From assembly GCF_023973825.1 (NCBI RefSeq), contig NC_090125.1, positions 3,197,412-3,261,411 of the forward strand: DNA of 64,000 nt, read 5' to 3'. A model generated the notes under the pieces. The model did no database searches and was not told the origin of the DNA. It worked only from the letters and a program-made list of their open reading frames with translations. The stretch comes from Plasmodium brasilianum (lineage: Eukaryota > Apicomplexa > Aconoidasida > Haemosporida > Plasmodiidae). Below, one piece after another: positions 55,451 to 64,000 of the stretch. Position numbers and translations under genes: made by a program. Position 1 is the first letter of the stretch, and every line of letters begins with the position of its first letter.

Positions 55451-56234
55451 TGGCACTATGTGCTTCTCGGGTATTTTGCGCCTATTGCATTTTTTTGTTC
55501 CTTTTGATACGTTGTCATTTTGCAATTTTGTACTTTTTAATAAATTTTGCCTACTGCTTTCTTGCATTTTTTTGAACTTTCAACTTTCAGAATTTTCGAA
55601 AAAATTAAAAAAATTCTTTAAATAGGTACGTACATATATATGTCTTCACGTGCGTATGTGTAAACATTTGGGCACCTTTTTAAATAAATATCAAGAAGCA
55701 AGATATGCATGCCTTTTCGTATACATTTTTTTTTTTTTTTATACGTGTACGTCAGAATACCACGAATTTTTTTAAAAATACATGTGTACGCATAGGCAGA
55801 TATATACATTTATAATTATATGCATGTACTTGTACATAAATATATTTTTAATTGCAAAACTAATGTCATTTTACGTACACAAATGCAATGAAATACAAGA
55901 ACGATAAAAGAATTTGCTAAAATAAGTAAGTCTTATTATTTGGCGTACACTAATTTTAATCTTCAAATAGCACAGGAGGTAAAATGACACATGGACGGAA
56001 TTTTCATTATTAAAGAAAAAAGCTTTATCGAAAGCTATGAGAAAATATTTAACGAACATTTAAAATGTGAACCTAAGGAAAAAAAAGAAAAAATAAATAA
56101 AATGAAATGAAATAAATTCGAATGAAATAAGCTGAAATGAAATAAGTTCGAATGAAATAATCCGAAACGAAATAAATTGAAATGAAATAAGTTCGCATGA
56201 AATTAAGTGAATTGAAATAAAATATTATAAAAAG
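55107..56234. other. Intergenic with possible small ORF and A-rich repeats
   Basis: T-rich to 55600, including a run of about 30 T at 55419-55449. A possible two-exon frame starts at 55353-55378 (MNEQNRNN, donor GTATAT) and joins in phase 2 to 55900-55987 (TIKEFAKISKSYYLAYTNFN...VK, TGA). The same frame reopens directly after the TGA as MDGIFIIKEKSFIESYEKIF to 56110. About 56094-56222 has imperfect GAAATGAAATAAGTTCGAAT repeats upstream of the FIBP gene. Confidence 0.45.
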
Positions 56235-58706
56235 ATGGATGCTCTTGAGAATGAAATGCTATTATTTTCACCCAATATAACGGAAATAAATTATGGAATT
56301 TTCGACTTGTGGAATAGAGGATATAATGGTAACCAAAAAAGATAGATATTGATTGAAGTGTGAGGAATTGAAAGAGAGAGAGATGTAGATGAAAAAGGAA
56401 AAGAAAAGAAAAATAAGGCACGGAAACGTACTAAAATACGAAAAAGTAAAAAAAAAAAAAAAGCCTATGTGGTATGAAAATGCTGTAAAATTCAAATAAT
56501 GAGCTAATGAAACAAAAAAGAAAAGAAAAAAAAAAAAAAGAAAAAGGTCAAAATGTAAAAAGATGGTGAAGAGGGTCATATAATGAAACACTCTTTACCA
56601 TTACATGCGCACATTTACTTTTCCACGTTTTCCCCTTGTTCAGAATACGAAGTGCTGTACCTACTACAAAACAGTCTTTATTCCAATTTGATACGAATAA
56701 AGAATGAGAAGTATAGAAGCTATGTGGAACAATATTTGAAGGATATAAGAAACAAAGAAAAGAATGGTGATACTAATATAGAGGATGAAAAAGAGACAAT
56801 AAGAAGAAAGCTGTCTAAAGACAATGTTTTTTTTGCAAAACATAATTTAATGAATATGAGTAATATAGATAATAGGGGCAATGGATATTTAGGCGGTAAT
56901 GTTCTTTTCCACCGTTTTTTGTGCATGTATGTACAACAACAGTTTTATGTTTTTAATATTTTGGCATATCATTTAACAAATTTAGATTTACGCTTTTCTA
57001 ATTTTCATGTTCCGATCAATAAAAATAAAGCTCAGAAATTAATAAGAATATATTTTAATATTGATTTCAATTTAGAGAAGGAAATAATAAAATGTAAGAG
57101 TATTAATAATGTAGCAAAATACACGAATGAATTGGTAAAAATTACGAATATTAACAAATCATCAGTAAGAAAACAATTAGAAAACATAAAAAATGTGTGG
57201 AAATACATATTAAGTACATATGAAGATAGAAATGTAAACATGCGCACAATGCACAAAAAGAGAAAGATAAGTATAAAGAGAATTGTTAAATTTATTAAAA
57301 CCTATTTTCAACTTTACAAATTTTTTATTAAAAAAGGAGAATCTGTTAAAATAAATACGAATGATGATCCTAACCGTAACAATAGATCATTTCTATTTAA
57401 TAATAAAAAGAAAAAACGAAAAGGAAAAGGAAAGAAAAAAGGAAAAAGCAATACGAATTCAAAAAATGAATATGTTCAACATAATATAATCAAAATTTTA
57501 GAAAATATGTTAGGTATTTATTTAGCAAAAAGATATTTTCGCTTATACTGGATTATGGTATACCATATAGAAGTACCTAAAAAGATTAATATTGCTTATC
57601 CTTATTTTAATAATATTATTTTATTATTATTAGAAAAGCTACAAATTAACGATTTTATGTTGCCAAAGGAATATATAAATATAAGTAAAAACATATATAG
57701 CACATATAAAAGCAATAAGAAAATGGACAGACTAAAAAGTAAGTTGTACTCCCTGGCGGATATTGACAGCTCCTTAAGAAGCAGTGCTCTGATTAGGCTT
57801 AAGTGCATCCTGAATCTTTTATGCTGCTTTAGAAATGTAAGCGGAGAGGATAATATTGCATTATGATGCCATTGTGTGAGTGTGTTGTTGCACTATTGCA
57901 TCACTGTATTATTGCGTCATTGCATTATTGTATTATTATATTATTGCGCCATTGTATTACTTCGCCATTGCATTATTGCGCGGATGCTTGAGCACATTTG
58001 GCTACGCCCATCTATGTACAAATAGATGTAACCGTTCGCATACATATAAATATATATATATACACATATACCCCGTACAAGTGTAGGGTATATGATGAAA
58101 AATAAGGTATACATGTTGAACTTCAATCCGAACACATTAGACAAGCGAAAGTGTGTAAAACATCATCATATATATTATAATGCTATGTGTTTTTTTTTTT
58201 TTTTTTTTTTTTCAGTCTTACGAGCTAACGAAGCTTTTGTTAATTTTTTATGAATTACAAAAATATGAGCCCTTTATTAATGAGAAAACATTTATAAAAC
58301 AGAACATTGGAAACAACGACTTCGTAAATAGGATTATGGGCTTTATAAAGTAATGCTAAATGACTATGTTAACAATGTATTAGAATTTTACACCTGTTTA
58401 TGTTAAAGGCATATACCTCGTCATTAACATAAAAGTGCGCTTTTACGAAACGGACAATCCCTATATATAAATAATATATGTCAAGAAAGAAATTATAACG
58501 TTTGTTTGATTTTCCGCCCAGTGTTCTTTGATTGCATCATTATGTTGAAGCATGTTTATTAATAATACCTGCATTTAATGGTACCATTCTAATGTGCCAT
58601 TTTTATTATACTTTTCCTCCTTTATAGGGATGCAGAGAATTTTTCCAAAAGAAAAAAGGCAGAATATGAAAATCAATTGGGGATTGAAGAACCAAATAAT
58701 TTTTAA
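56235..58706 (+). CDS. FIBP-family protein (acidic FGF intracellular-binding protein homologue), four exons
   Basis: Exons 56235-56328, 56644-57836, 58216-58349 and 58628-58706 join in phases 1, 0 and 2 to give 499 residues. The start MDALENEMLLFSPNITEINY, followed by GIFDLWNRGYNEYEVLYLLQ, parallels FIBP's opening ([20 protein letters not shown]). The block RIYFNIDFNLEKEIIKCKSI...TNINKSSVRKQLENIKNVWK parallels FIBP's RYYAFDEAFVREVL...GITLKSCRRQFDNFKRVFK. The end SYELTKLLLIFYELQKYEPF fits FIBP's RDLFVDLVEKFVEP region. FIBP's cellular role is poorly defined, so no function is claimed. A basic Lys/Arg stretch (KKKKRKGKGKKKGKSN) interrupts the middle. The exon 2 frame opens upstream at 56583, but homology supports the separate first exon. 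Confidence 0.72.
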
Positions 58707-58834
58707 AAATTCGTCAAAAACGGTGTAACACACATATGGGGGCATGCACATATGCATATGTATGTCTATATGTATGCGTATATAAAATGTATTTACGCAC
58801 ATTTATACACATACGTTTACCGAAACAGAAGCTC

Positions 58835-59074
58835 ATGAAGATTCGAGCAATTAAGGAAGAACTAACTCCCTTTTTAGTTGTCGGTTTTATTTGATTACAC
58901 TTATTCTCCCAGAAAATAATATCTGGTTAACTTTTTAGCTTCATTTTTATCTATTAAGAATTTTTTAGTATTTTATTTTTTTATTTATTTTTTTTTATCT
59001 TTTCAGCTTTTACGGGGATCTGTCGTAATATAGCCAACATTGTGTACACGACATGTGACGTAAAGGAAGCGTGA
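58835..59074 (+). CDS. Candidate 38-residue microprotein with a hydrophobic segment, two exons
   Basis: Exon 1 (58835-58883) reads MKIRAIKEELTPFLVV and ends in phase 1 at the donor GTTTTA. Exon 2 (59007-59074) follows the strong acceptor TTTTTTATCTTTTCAG and reads AFTGICRNIANIVYTTCDVK before EA and TGA. The joined protein has one hydrophobic stretch (about residues 11-31) between charged ends, the pattern of tiny single-pass organelle membrane subunits. Exon 2 is clearly richer in G/C than its surroundings. No family is recognised. It lies between the converging FIBP and SSRP1 genes. Confidence 0.4.
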
Positions 59075-59795
59075 AATTTATCTCCCATGAAAATTTTCCT
59101 TTTTATCTTTTTTCATACTTTCATATATGTAGTTTTTTTTTTATGGGAAGAAGTAGTAAAATAAAATATGTTTTTAAAGAGAAGTTAAAGAGAAGTGTAT
59201 GAAGTTAGCGATGTGTATGCGTAAAATTTTTTTGTTTTCTGTTGCTTCCATTTTTTTTTTATTTTTTTTTAATTTTTTTTTTTATTTTCGTACACTTTTT
59301 TCTTTTCTTTTTTTTTTCCGTTTCGTTTCATTTTGTTTCTTTTTTTTTTTTGCAATTTTTTTTTTTAAAATGCATTGTGTTAATAATATGCATAAAAAAG
59401 AAGAAAATGCAAAAACAAAACGGTAAAACGGTATGGTAGTGTCATTGTAGTGAAATAGAAGTAAAATAACAGTAAATTTACAGCAAAATGAAAGTAACAT
59501 TGCAGTATAAAATGGTAGCTCGACAAATCGTGCTCATACACAGTTGACGTTGCACACATGTCACTTAAAGACTTCTTTAATTATAAAGAATATATGTGCC
59601 TACGTTTATTGAATTATCCTTTGCAATTTTGTTGTACTTTTTTTCACGTGCTCCAGTTCCATGTAAATAATCCATAATACGAATACAAGGAACGGGTTAT
59701 AATGCGAAGGTGTATGCGATTTGTGCAGCGTTACTTTATGTAATTATCCATCCACCTATTAGCTTAAACATCCATTTATTATCTATCTCCTTATA

Positions 59796-59828
<33 letters not shown>

Positions 59829-59860
59829 ATATATTTTTTTTTCCTTTCCACTTACCTAAT
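59075..59860. other. 3' flanks; no gene called
   Basis: T-rich to 59375, then mixed sequence with small AACAGTAAA-type repeats near 59450-59500. A (TA)n run lies at 59793-59815. A 13-codon frame at about 59702 (MRRCMRFVQRYFM) is too short to call. Confidence 0.5.
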
Positions 59861-61384
59861 TTACTTATCATCATCGTCGTCGTCTTCTTCCTCTTCCTCT
59901 TCCTCTTCGTCCTCGGCTTCTTCCTCTTCGTCATCGTCGTCTTCAGCTACGTATTCCTCTTCATCATCATCATCATCGTCATCAGCAACATACTCCTCTT
60001 CATCAGACTCAGATAACTCATCACCAAAGTCCTGTTTCTTATCAGTTACATTTGCATCATCTTGAATATTAATATTTTTACTTTTTAAAAATTCAAGCAA
60101 GGGTATATATTCACTTTTGTCTATATTAGTATACTCATAGCTTATTCCTCTTTTATGTTTTATAATAAGAGAAAAAAAACGATGCTGATTAATATTTCCA
60201 GTTCTCTGAAAACTTAAAGTAACAATATCTTCAAACGAAATTAAAATGACTGGTTTGACAATGAAGAGAAAATACTTATTTAATGGGTATAGTTGTCCAC
60301 TGGCTGCTCTATAACTACATGTAATACCATGTTCATTTTTGGCAGTTCTATAATCCCCTGGAATGATAGCATTTTTTTTCACTAGTGAAGTAAAAAGTCT
60401 TGTAACAACATCGTAAGCTTTTCCTGAAATGGTTTTTTCAAGTTTATATTTTTTGATATCTTCATCATTTGCATTTATATCTAGATCCATATCATCATCA
60501 CTGTTAAGTTGAATAAGTATAAATGGATATTCAGTTTGGCCTTGTTTCATTTTGTTATTTAGACTGAATATTAAAACATATTGATTTGAATTACTCTTTG
60601 GAACTAGTAACATCTTATTAATATTAGTATATTGAATAGTAAAATCATAAGACTTCCCATGTAATTTAAAGCTTCTAGCATACATTTCAACTTCATATCT
60701 CCCTCTTGGTACTAAAAGAGGAATATTAGATAAGGATGCAATACATTCACTTTTTGAGTCACTCATATTAACTTTTTCTAATAAATCATTTTTTAAATTC
60801 TGGAAATTTTGATTTTCATCATTTTCATGTGGATAATAAAAACGTATTTCTGACAACATATCTTCATTTGTTCTTTTATTTTCATCATTTTTTAATTCCA
60901 TAGCAATATCTGTTTTTATTTGCACATTTAACTGATTAATATTATTAGTTGGAATACTGAATGCATATTTTTTGTCTATATCAAATGTTAAATGAGCATT
61001 CTCTAAATTAAATTCACCCCAATTCCATCCTTTTGTGGCTAGTTTTCGGCTAACTAATCTGACATTAAAATATTTCTGAAAATGTTGTGTTATTTCAGTA
61101 GTATTTCTATCTGGGAAACCATCAAAATATATAATTAAATTATCTTTATTTTCTTTGAATTTTAAATGTAATCTGTTATTATTGTAACTTGTCTTGATCC
61201 ATTCCGCTTCACTAATATCACTACATTTGTATTGATACACATTATTTGTTTTCTTATTTTTCCATCCTAAAAATTCGTTAGACATTCTAAAGGACCCGTA
61301 ATCACAACCCCCAAATCCCCTAATGTTACCAACTGATATTACGGGATTGCTACTGCTTGAACTGCTCTGGGCATTTTCTCCCAT
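59861..61384 (-). CDS. SSRP1: FACT complex subunit SSRP1 / Pob3 (FACT-S)
   Basis: Single exon, 507 residues. The N-terminal/dimerisation region has IRGFGGCDYGSFRMSNEFLG, SDISEAEWIKTSYNNNRLHL and YFDGFPDRN, followed by the SSRP1/Pob3 signature KGWNWGEFNLENAHLTFDID and the block EIRFYYPHEN (EVRFYIP in other species). The tandem PH-like middle domain spans about 215-420 (PLLVPRGRYEVEMYARSFKL; CSYRAASGQLYPLNKYFLF). The tail from about 455 is almost all Asp/Glu, ending in Lys. There is no HMG box, as in fungal Pob3 and unlike animal SSRP1. With Spt16 it forms FACT, a nucleosome chaperone in transcription and replication. The tail's GAA/GAT/GAC runs form a trinucleotide repeat prone to length change. 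Confidence 0.95.
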   Translation of the reverse strand: MGENAQSSSSSSNPVISVGNIRGFGGCDYGSFRMSNEFLGWKNKKTNNVYQYKCSDISEAEWIKTSYNNNRLHLKFKENKDNLIIYFDGFPDRNTTEITQHFQKYFNVRLVSRKLATKGWNWGEFNLENAHLTFDIDKKYAFSIPTNNINQLNVQIKTDIAMELKNDENKRTNEDMLSEIRFYYPHENDENQNFQNLKNDLLEKVNMSDSKSECIASLSNIPLLVPRGRYEVEMYARSFKLHGKSYDFTIQYTNINKMLLVPKSNSNQYVLIFSLNNKMKQGQTEYPFILIQLNSDDDMDLDINANDEDIKKYKLEKTISGKAYDVVTRLFTSLVKKNAIIPGDYRTAKNEHGITCSYRAASGQLYPLNKYFLFIVKPVILISFEDIVTLSFQRTGNINQHRFFSLIIKHKRGISYEYTNIDKSEYIPLLEFLKSKNINIQDDANVTDKKQDFGDELSESDEEEYVADDDDDDDEEEYVAEDDDDEEEEAEDEEEEEEEEDDDDDDK

Positions 61385-62040
61385 ATTTCAGTCAACTAAG
61401 CAAAAAAAAAAAATAAGCAAGTGCTAATTTTACTAGACCAAGATAGATCAAGCTAATGCTACAAAAAAAAGAGTGTTCTCTCTTCGTTTGGATATACTCT
61501 TTTTAAATAAAAAAAAAAACTTATCGCGAATGTAGGGAAGGTCTGAACCCGTGCCTCTACACGTCTGTCACTCTGTCACTACACCTGCCTCTTTCCCTTT
61601 ATTTAAAAAAAAAAATCCCTTCACAAATGCGTAAGCTACAAATGTATGTAAATTACCTCTATATGTGCTCCCCTCTTGGGAACTGTGAATTTTCCACATA
61701 AATCAAAAGATGTAGGAAATACCAATTTTCGGAAAAAAAAAAAAAAAAAGTTTCAATCTACGAGCATTCTGGAATATATTTTAAATGAATGCTCGTAAAT
61801 GTTTACCTAATATATTTTCATGTACATACTGTGTTTATGTATACATATATATAGGTTCATATATATCAATATGTACATATGAATACGTACATATATATAT
61901 ATTCATTTAAATGTTCGCGTAGCGGTGCTTGTATATAAGCATGTACGTATTTATACACGCCCGTATGGCCTTCTATACTTCGTAAGGTACCAACATTTGA
62001 CCTTTTAAATAAATCCTTAAAATTGCAACTGTAAATCACT
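61385..62040. other. SSRP1 5' flank
   Basis: A less AT-rich stretch at about 61520-61600 (with CTGTCACTCTGTCACTACAC) probably belongs to the SSRP1 leader; I found no tRNA-like or coding structure in it. The remainder is TA-rich with TACATATATG-type runs. Confidence 0.5.
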
Positions 62041-62049
62041 ATCACTTTA

Positions 62050-62199
62050 TGAGTTAAATTCTTCTATTTCTGGAAAATAAGGTAATTTCGGATGCTTCAC
62101 TAATTCTCTGTATAATTTTATAATTTTATTTTTTGCTATTTTTCTTTCTTAACTTTGCTTTTACCCATTTAACGGGAAACATCGATAGGCTAGCGTCAG
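62050..62199 (-). CDS. Candidate very small gene: disrupted by a frameshift, or spliced
   Basis: A minus-strand block with few simple repeats ends KIIKLYRELVKHPKLPYFPE, IEEFNS and TAA. Upstream, in a frame differing by one base, is MFPVKWVKAKLRKKNSK. The two would be continuous if the six-base A run (plus-strand T6 at 62129-62134) had five bases, giving about 44 residues. Alternatively, a first exon MLTLAYRCFPLNG could splice at GTAAAAGC to an acceptor at TATACAG, in phase, over a 58-bp intron. The family is unknown. Confidence 0.33.
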
Positions 62200-62283
62200 C
62201 ATAAAAAGAGTAAAGGTGTATCCGAAAAGGGAAATAAAAAAAAAATATAACAAAAACGAAAAATAAATGCGAGACCAGTACCT

Positions 62284-62407
62284 ATGAAAGATATGATAAT
62301 AATCAAGCCCAGAAACATTTATATGCATAATCGAAATATGAAGTATAATAAGAATGAAAAAAAATTAAATGACTTTAAAAAGATTAAGCACGATAAATCA
62401 GGAGTGG

Positions 62408-62453
<46 letters not shown>

Positions 62454-62541
62454 CAATAAAGGTATAAAAAAGCGCGAAGATGAAAATAAGAGAAAGCGGA
62501 AGGAGCAAAAGCTATATATTGTGCGGTTCGAGCCTATATGA
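62284..62541 (+). CDS. Possible Lys-rich small ORF containing an ~36-base A run
   Basis: The ATG at 62284 opens an 85-codon frame: MKDMIIIKPRNIYMHNRNMK, then a poly-Lys run encoded by about 36 consecutive A, then a basic segment ending LYIVRFEPI and TGA. It has no recognisable domain. The poly(A) keeps any frame open, so length is weak evidence. The non-repetitive ends look like Plasmodium coding sequence. Confidence 0.3.
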
Positions 62542-62765
62542 AATATTCATATATATATAAAAAAGTATGAACACTTAGAAGTATGCCATTAAAAATAACA
62601 GCATACACTAGATAAAAAAAAAAAAAAAAAAAAAAAAATGGTAATATAACTGGAAGAAAAAGGAAGAAGAAGAAAATATCTCAAAAATGGTTTATGAAAA
62701 GAACATACGGAAATAAAATTGAAAAAAAACATCTCTGTGTGTATATACATAATATAGTATATAAC
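62542..62765. other. A-rich spacer
   Basis: An A-run of about 24 near 62614-62638; nothing else seen. Confidence 0.5.
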
Positions 62766-63926
62766 TTAAAGTATTCGCGACTGATATTTTTTGTATAGCT
62801 GGTAATCATATTTAACCCTATCCACTCCTATATAAACAAGAACTTTTTCGATTAATGTATTAACATGCAAAATGAATGTGAAGAGCCAAATTCTATTACT
62901 TAAATTTGTGAGTAAATGACATAGAACATGTGAATAAATATGTACGCACAAATGTGTATATGTATGTTTATGTATAAGTAAATGTATGTGTATGTATGTG
63001 TATGTATGTGTATGTATGTGTATGTATGTGTATGTATGTGTATGTATGTGTATGTACGTGTATGTATGTGTATGTATGGGTATGCATATGTATGCATATG
63101 TATGTGTATGCATATGTATGTGTATGTATATGTATGTCCTTAAATAAGCCCACCTTTTTGTTATTGCTTTAATTTCATTTCTGGGTTATAATCAATTTAG
63201 TGTAACCAGAAATGAAAGCACGCAACTGCAAAACTTTTGAGAGCCATTTCTTCTAAAATATAGCTCATTTTACATACAAAACAACTTGGTGAATGAATAA
63301 AATAAAAAGAAAAAAGTTGTCTAGAGAAGAAAAGAGTTAATCCCTTCTTATTTTCATCTTTCTTATTTTCTATTTTATGTTGAGCACCTATATGAAATAC
63401 CCCTTTACTTATATACACATATGCGCACATATTGTATACATACATAAGTGCACATTTTTATGAGACTGCAGCAGAGAGCAACATCGTATTTTTTATATCT
63501 CCTTTTACCCACATATCCACAAAAAAAAAAAAAAAAAAAAGAAAAAAGAAAAGTGGCCATTAATTATTTAATAACAAATCATACGTTAATTAGTTTCAGG
63601 AAAAGAAAAATATAACACATAATAAATGAGTAATAAATAAATAATAAAAGATAGACAAGAAATATATAAATAAAACAATATGACATGCATAATATAGAAT
63701 AACGTACCATATTTCTGAGGCCGCGAACACTTGATAACTCAAAGAAAAAAAAAAAAATAAATAAAAAAAAAAATAAATAAAAAAAAAAAATAAGGGCACA
63801 TATATTAAGGGAGGAGGCCTTATGAACGTATAGACTTATACCTACGTACTTATCTCTATAACGTAAACATTTATAGAGAGAAGAATTATGAGTAAAGAAA
63901 ATTTTAATTCTTTTGTAATACGGCAT
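62766..63926 (-). CDS. Candidate unlisted gene, five exons, about 121 residues
   Basis: A chain with every phase matching runs 63926-63850 (MPYYKRIKIFFTHNSSLYKC), 63737-63708 (NYQVFAASEIW), 63501-63454 (RYKKYDVALCCSLIK), 63284-63207 (CFVCKMSYILEEMALKSFAV) and 62898-62766 (NRIWLFTFILHVNTLIEKVL, ending YQLYKKYQSRIL and TAA). Introns are 112, 206, 169 and 308 bp; all are GT-AG and the first two begin GTACG. The last intron contains the 10-bp TATG microsatellite. The product is rich in Cys, Tyr and hydrophobic residues, with a likely membrane or helical segment in the last exon. No family is recognised. The gene may begin farther upstream. Confidence 0.4.
62985..63135. repeat. 10-bp (TATGTATGTG)n microsatellite
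   Basis: About a dozen near-perfect 10-bp units with a few CATATG variants at the edge. Minus-strand open frames here (Thr/Tyr/Ile/His) are repeat artefacts. Confidence 0.95.
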
Positions 63927-64000
63927 GTGGTATAGGTATAAATGTAGGAAGTTAAAATTACGGTTCAAGATGTATGTATTATAACATGGATGTAAGTCTT

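Noticed and set aside
61520..61600. G/C-richer segment considered as tRNA or structured RNA
   Set aside because: GGGTTCAGACC resembles a T-arm, but I could not fold acceptor, D and anticodon arms around it on either strand.
62766..63153. His/Thr/Tyr-rich frames over the TATGTATGTG microsatellite; possible telomere-like repeat
   Set aside because: The unit is not the Plasmodium telomere motif (GGGTTYA), and the frames are repeat artefacts apart from the C-terminal block used in the candidate five-exon gene.
1..64000. CRISPR arrays, insertion sequences, integrases, rRNA or tRNA clusters, var/pir-type multigene families
   Set aside because: None seen: the repeats are coding arrays or simple minisatellites, and the genes are unique core-chromosome genes.

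Overview
The window is very AT-rich (by eye about three quarters A+T), with long homopolymer tracts, TA microsatellites, asparagine-rich low-complexity proteins, and short GT-AG introns rich in T. This is a malaria-parasite (Plasmodium) chromosome segment. From memory, the gene order (TREP, RabGGTase alpha, tRIP, EngB-like GTPase, Vps60, ATP23-like protease, SSRP1) matches P. falciparum chromosome 14. Base composition and the repeat arrays suggest a non-falciparum species such as P. malariae or P. ovale, but the species is inference.

Layout. 1-741 (-): 5' part of an unrecognised coiled-coil protein. 2288-13582 (-): giant TRAP-family sporozoite protein TREP/S6, with a separate signal-peptide exon. 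16494-19959 (+): Rab geranylgeranyltransferase alpha, rebuilt from eight exons ending in leucine-rich repeats. 20891-29482 (-): 2,863-residue Asn/Ser-rich protein of unknown function. 33446-35047 (+): tRNA import protein tRIP. 36077-38995 or 39261 (+): EngB/YihA-type GTPase with a very long C-terminal extension. 40295-41263 (+): RPA14/RPA3 in five exons. 42535-43547 (+): ARL2. 44062-44265 (-): TFIIH subunit Tfb5. 45213-46494 (+): ESCRT-III Vps60/CHMP5. 47546-48946 (-): ATP23-like metalloprotease. 53124-55106 (+): maspardin-like alpha/beta hydrolase. 56235-58706 (+): FIBP family protein in four exons. 59861-61384 (-): FACT subunit SSRP1/Pob3.

Most genes are unrelated housekeeping functions: replication, chromatin, transcription/repair, prenylation, small GTPases, mitochondria, membrane remodelling and tRNA trafficking. 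There is no operon logic. TREP is the stage-specific outlier: three different in-frame tandem arrays lie between an adhesive ectodomain and a TRAP-type cytoplasmic tail, and an AP2-Sp-like TGCATGCA palindrome lies upstream.

Several apparent gaps contain phase-compatible exons that could form small unlisted genes (about 15.1-16.0, 30.8-31.3, 31.8-32.7, 49.2-50.2, 55.35-56.1, 58.8-59.1, 62.05-62.2 and 62.8-63.9 kb). These are hypotheses from reading frames, splice signals and composition only, because long chance ORFs are common at this base composition. Splice sites are read by eye.
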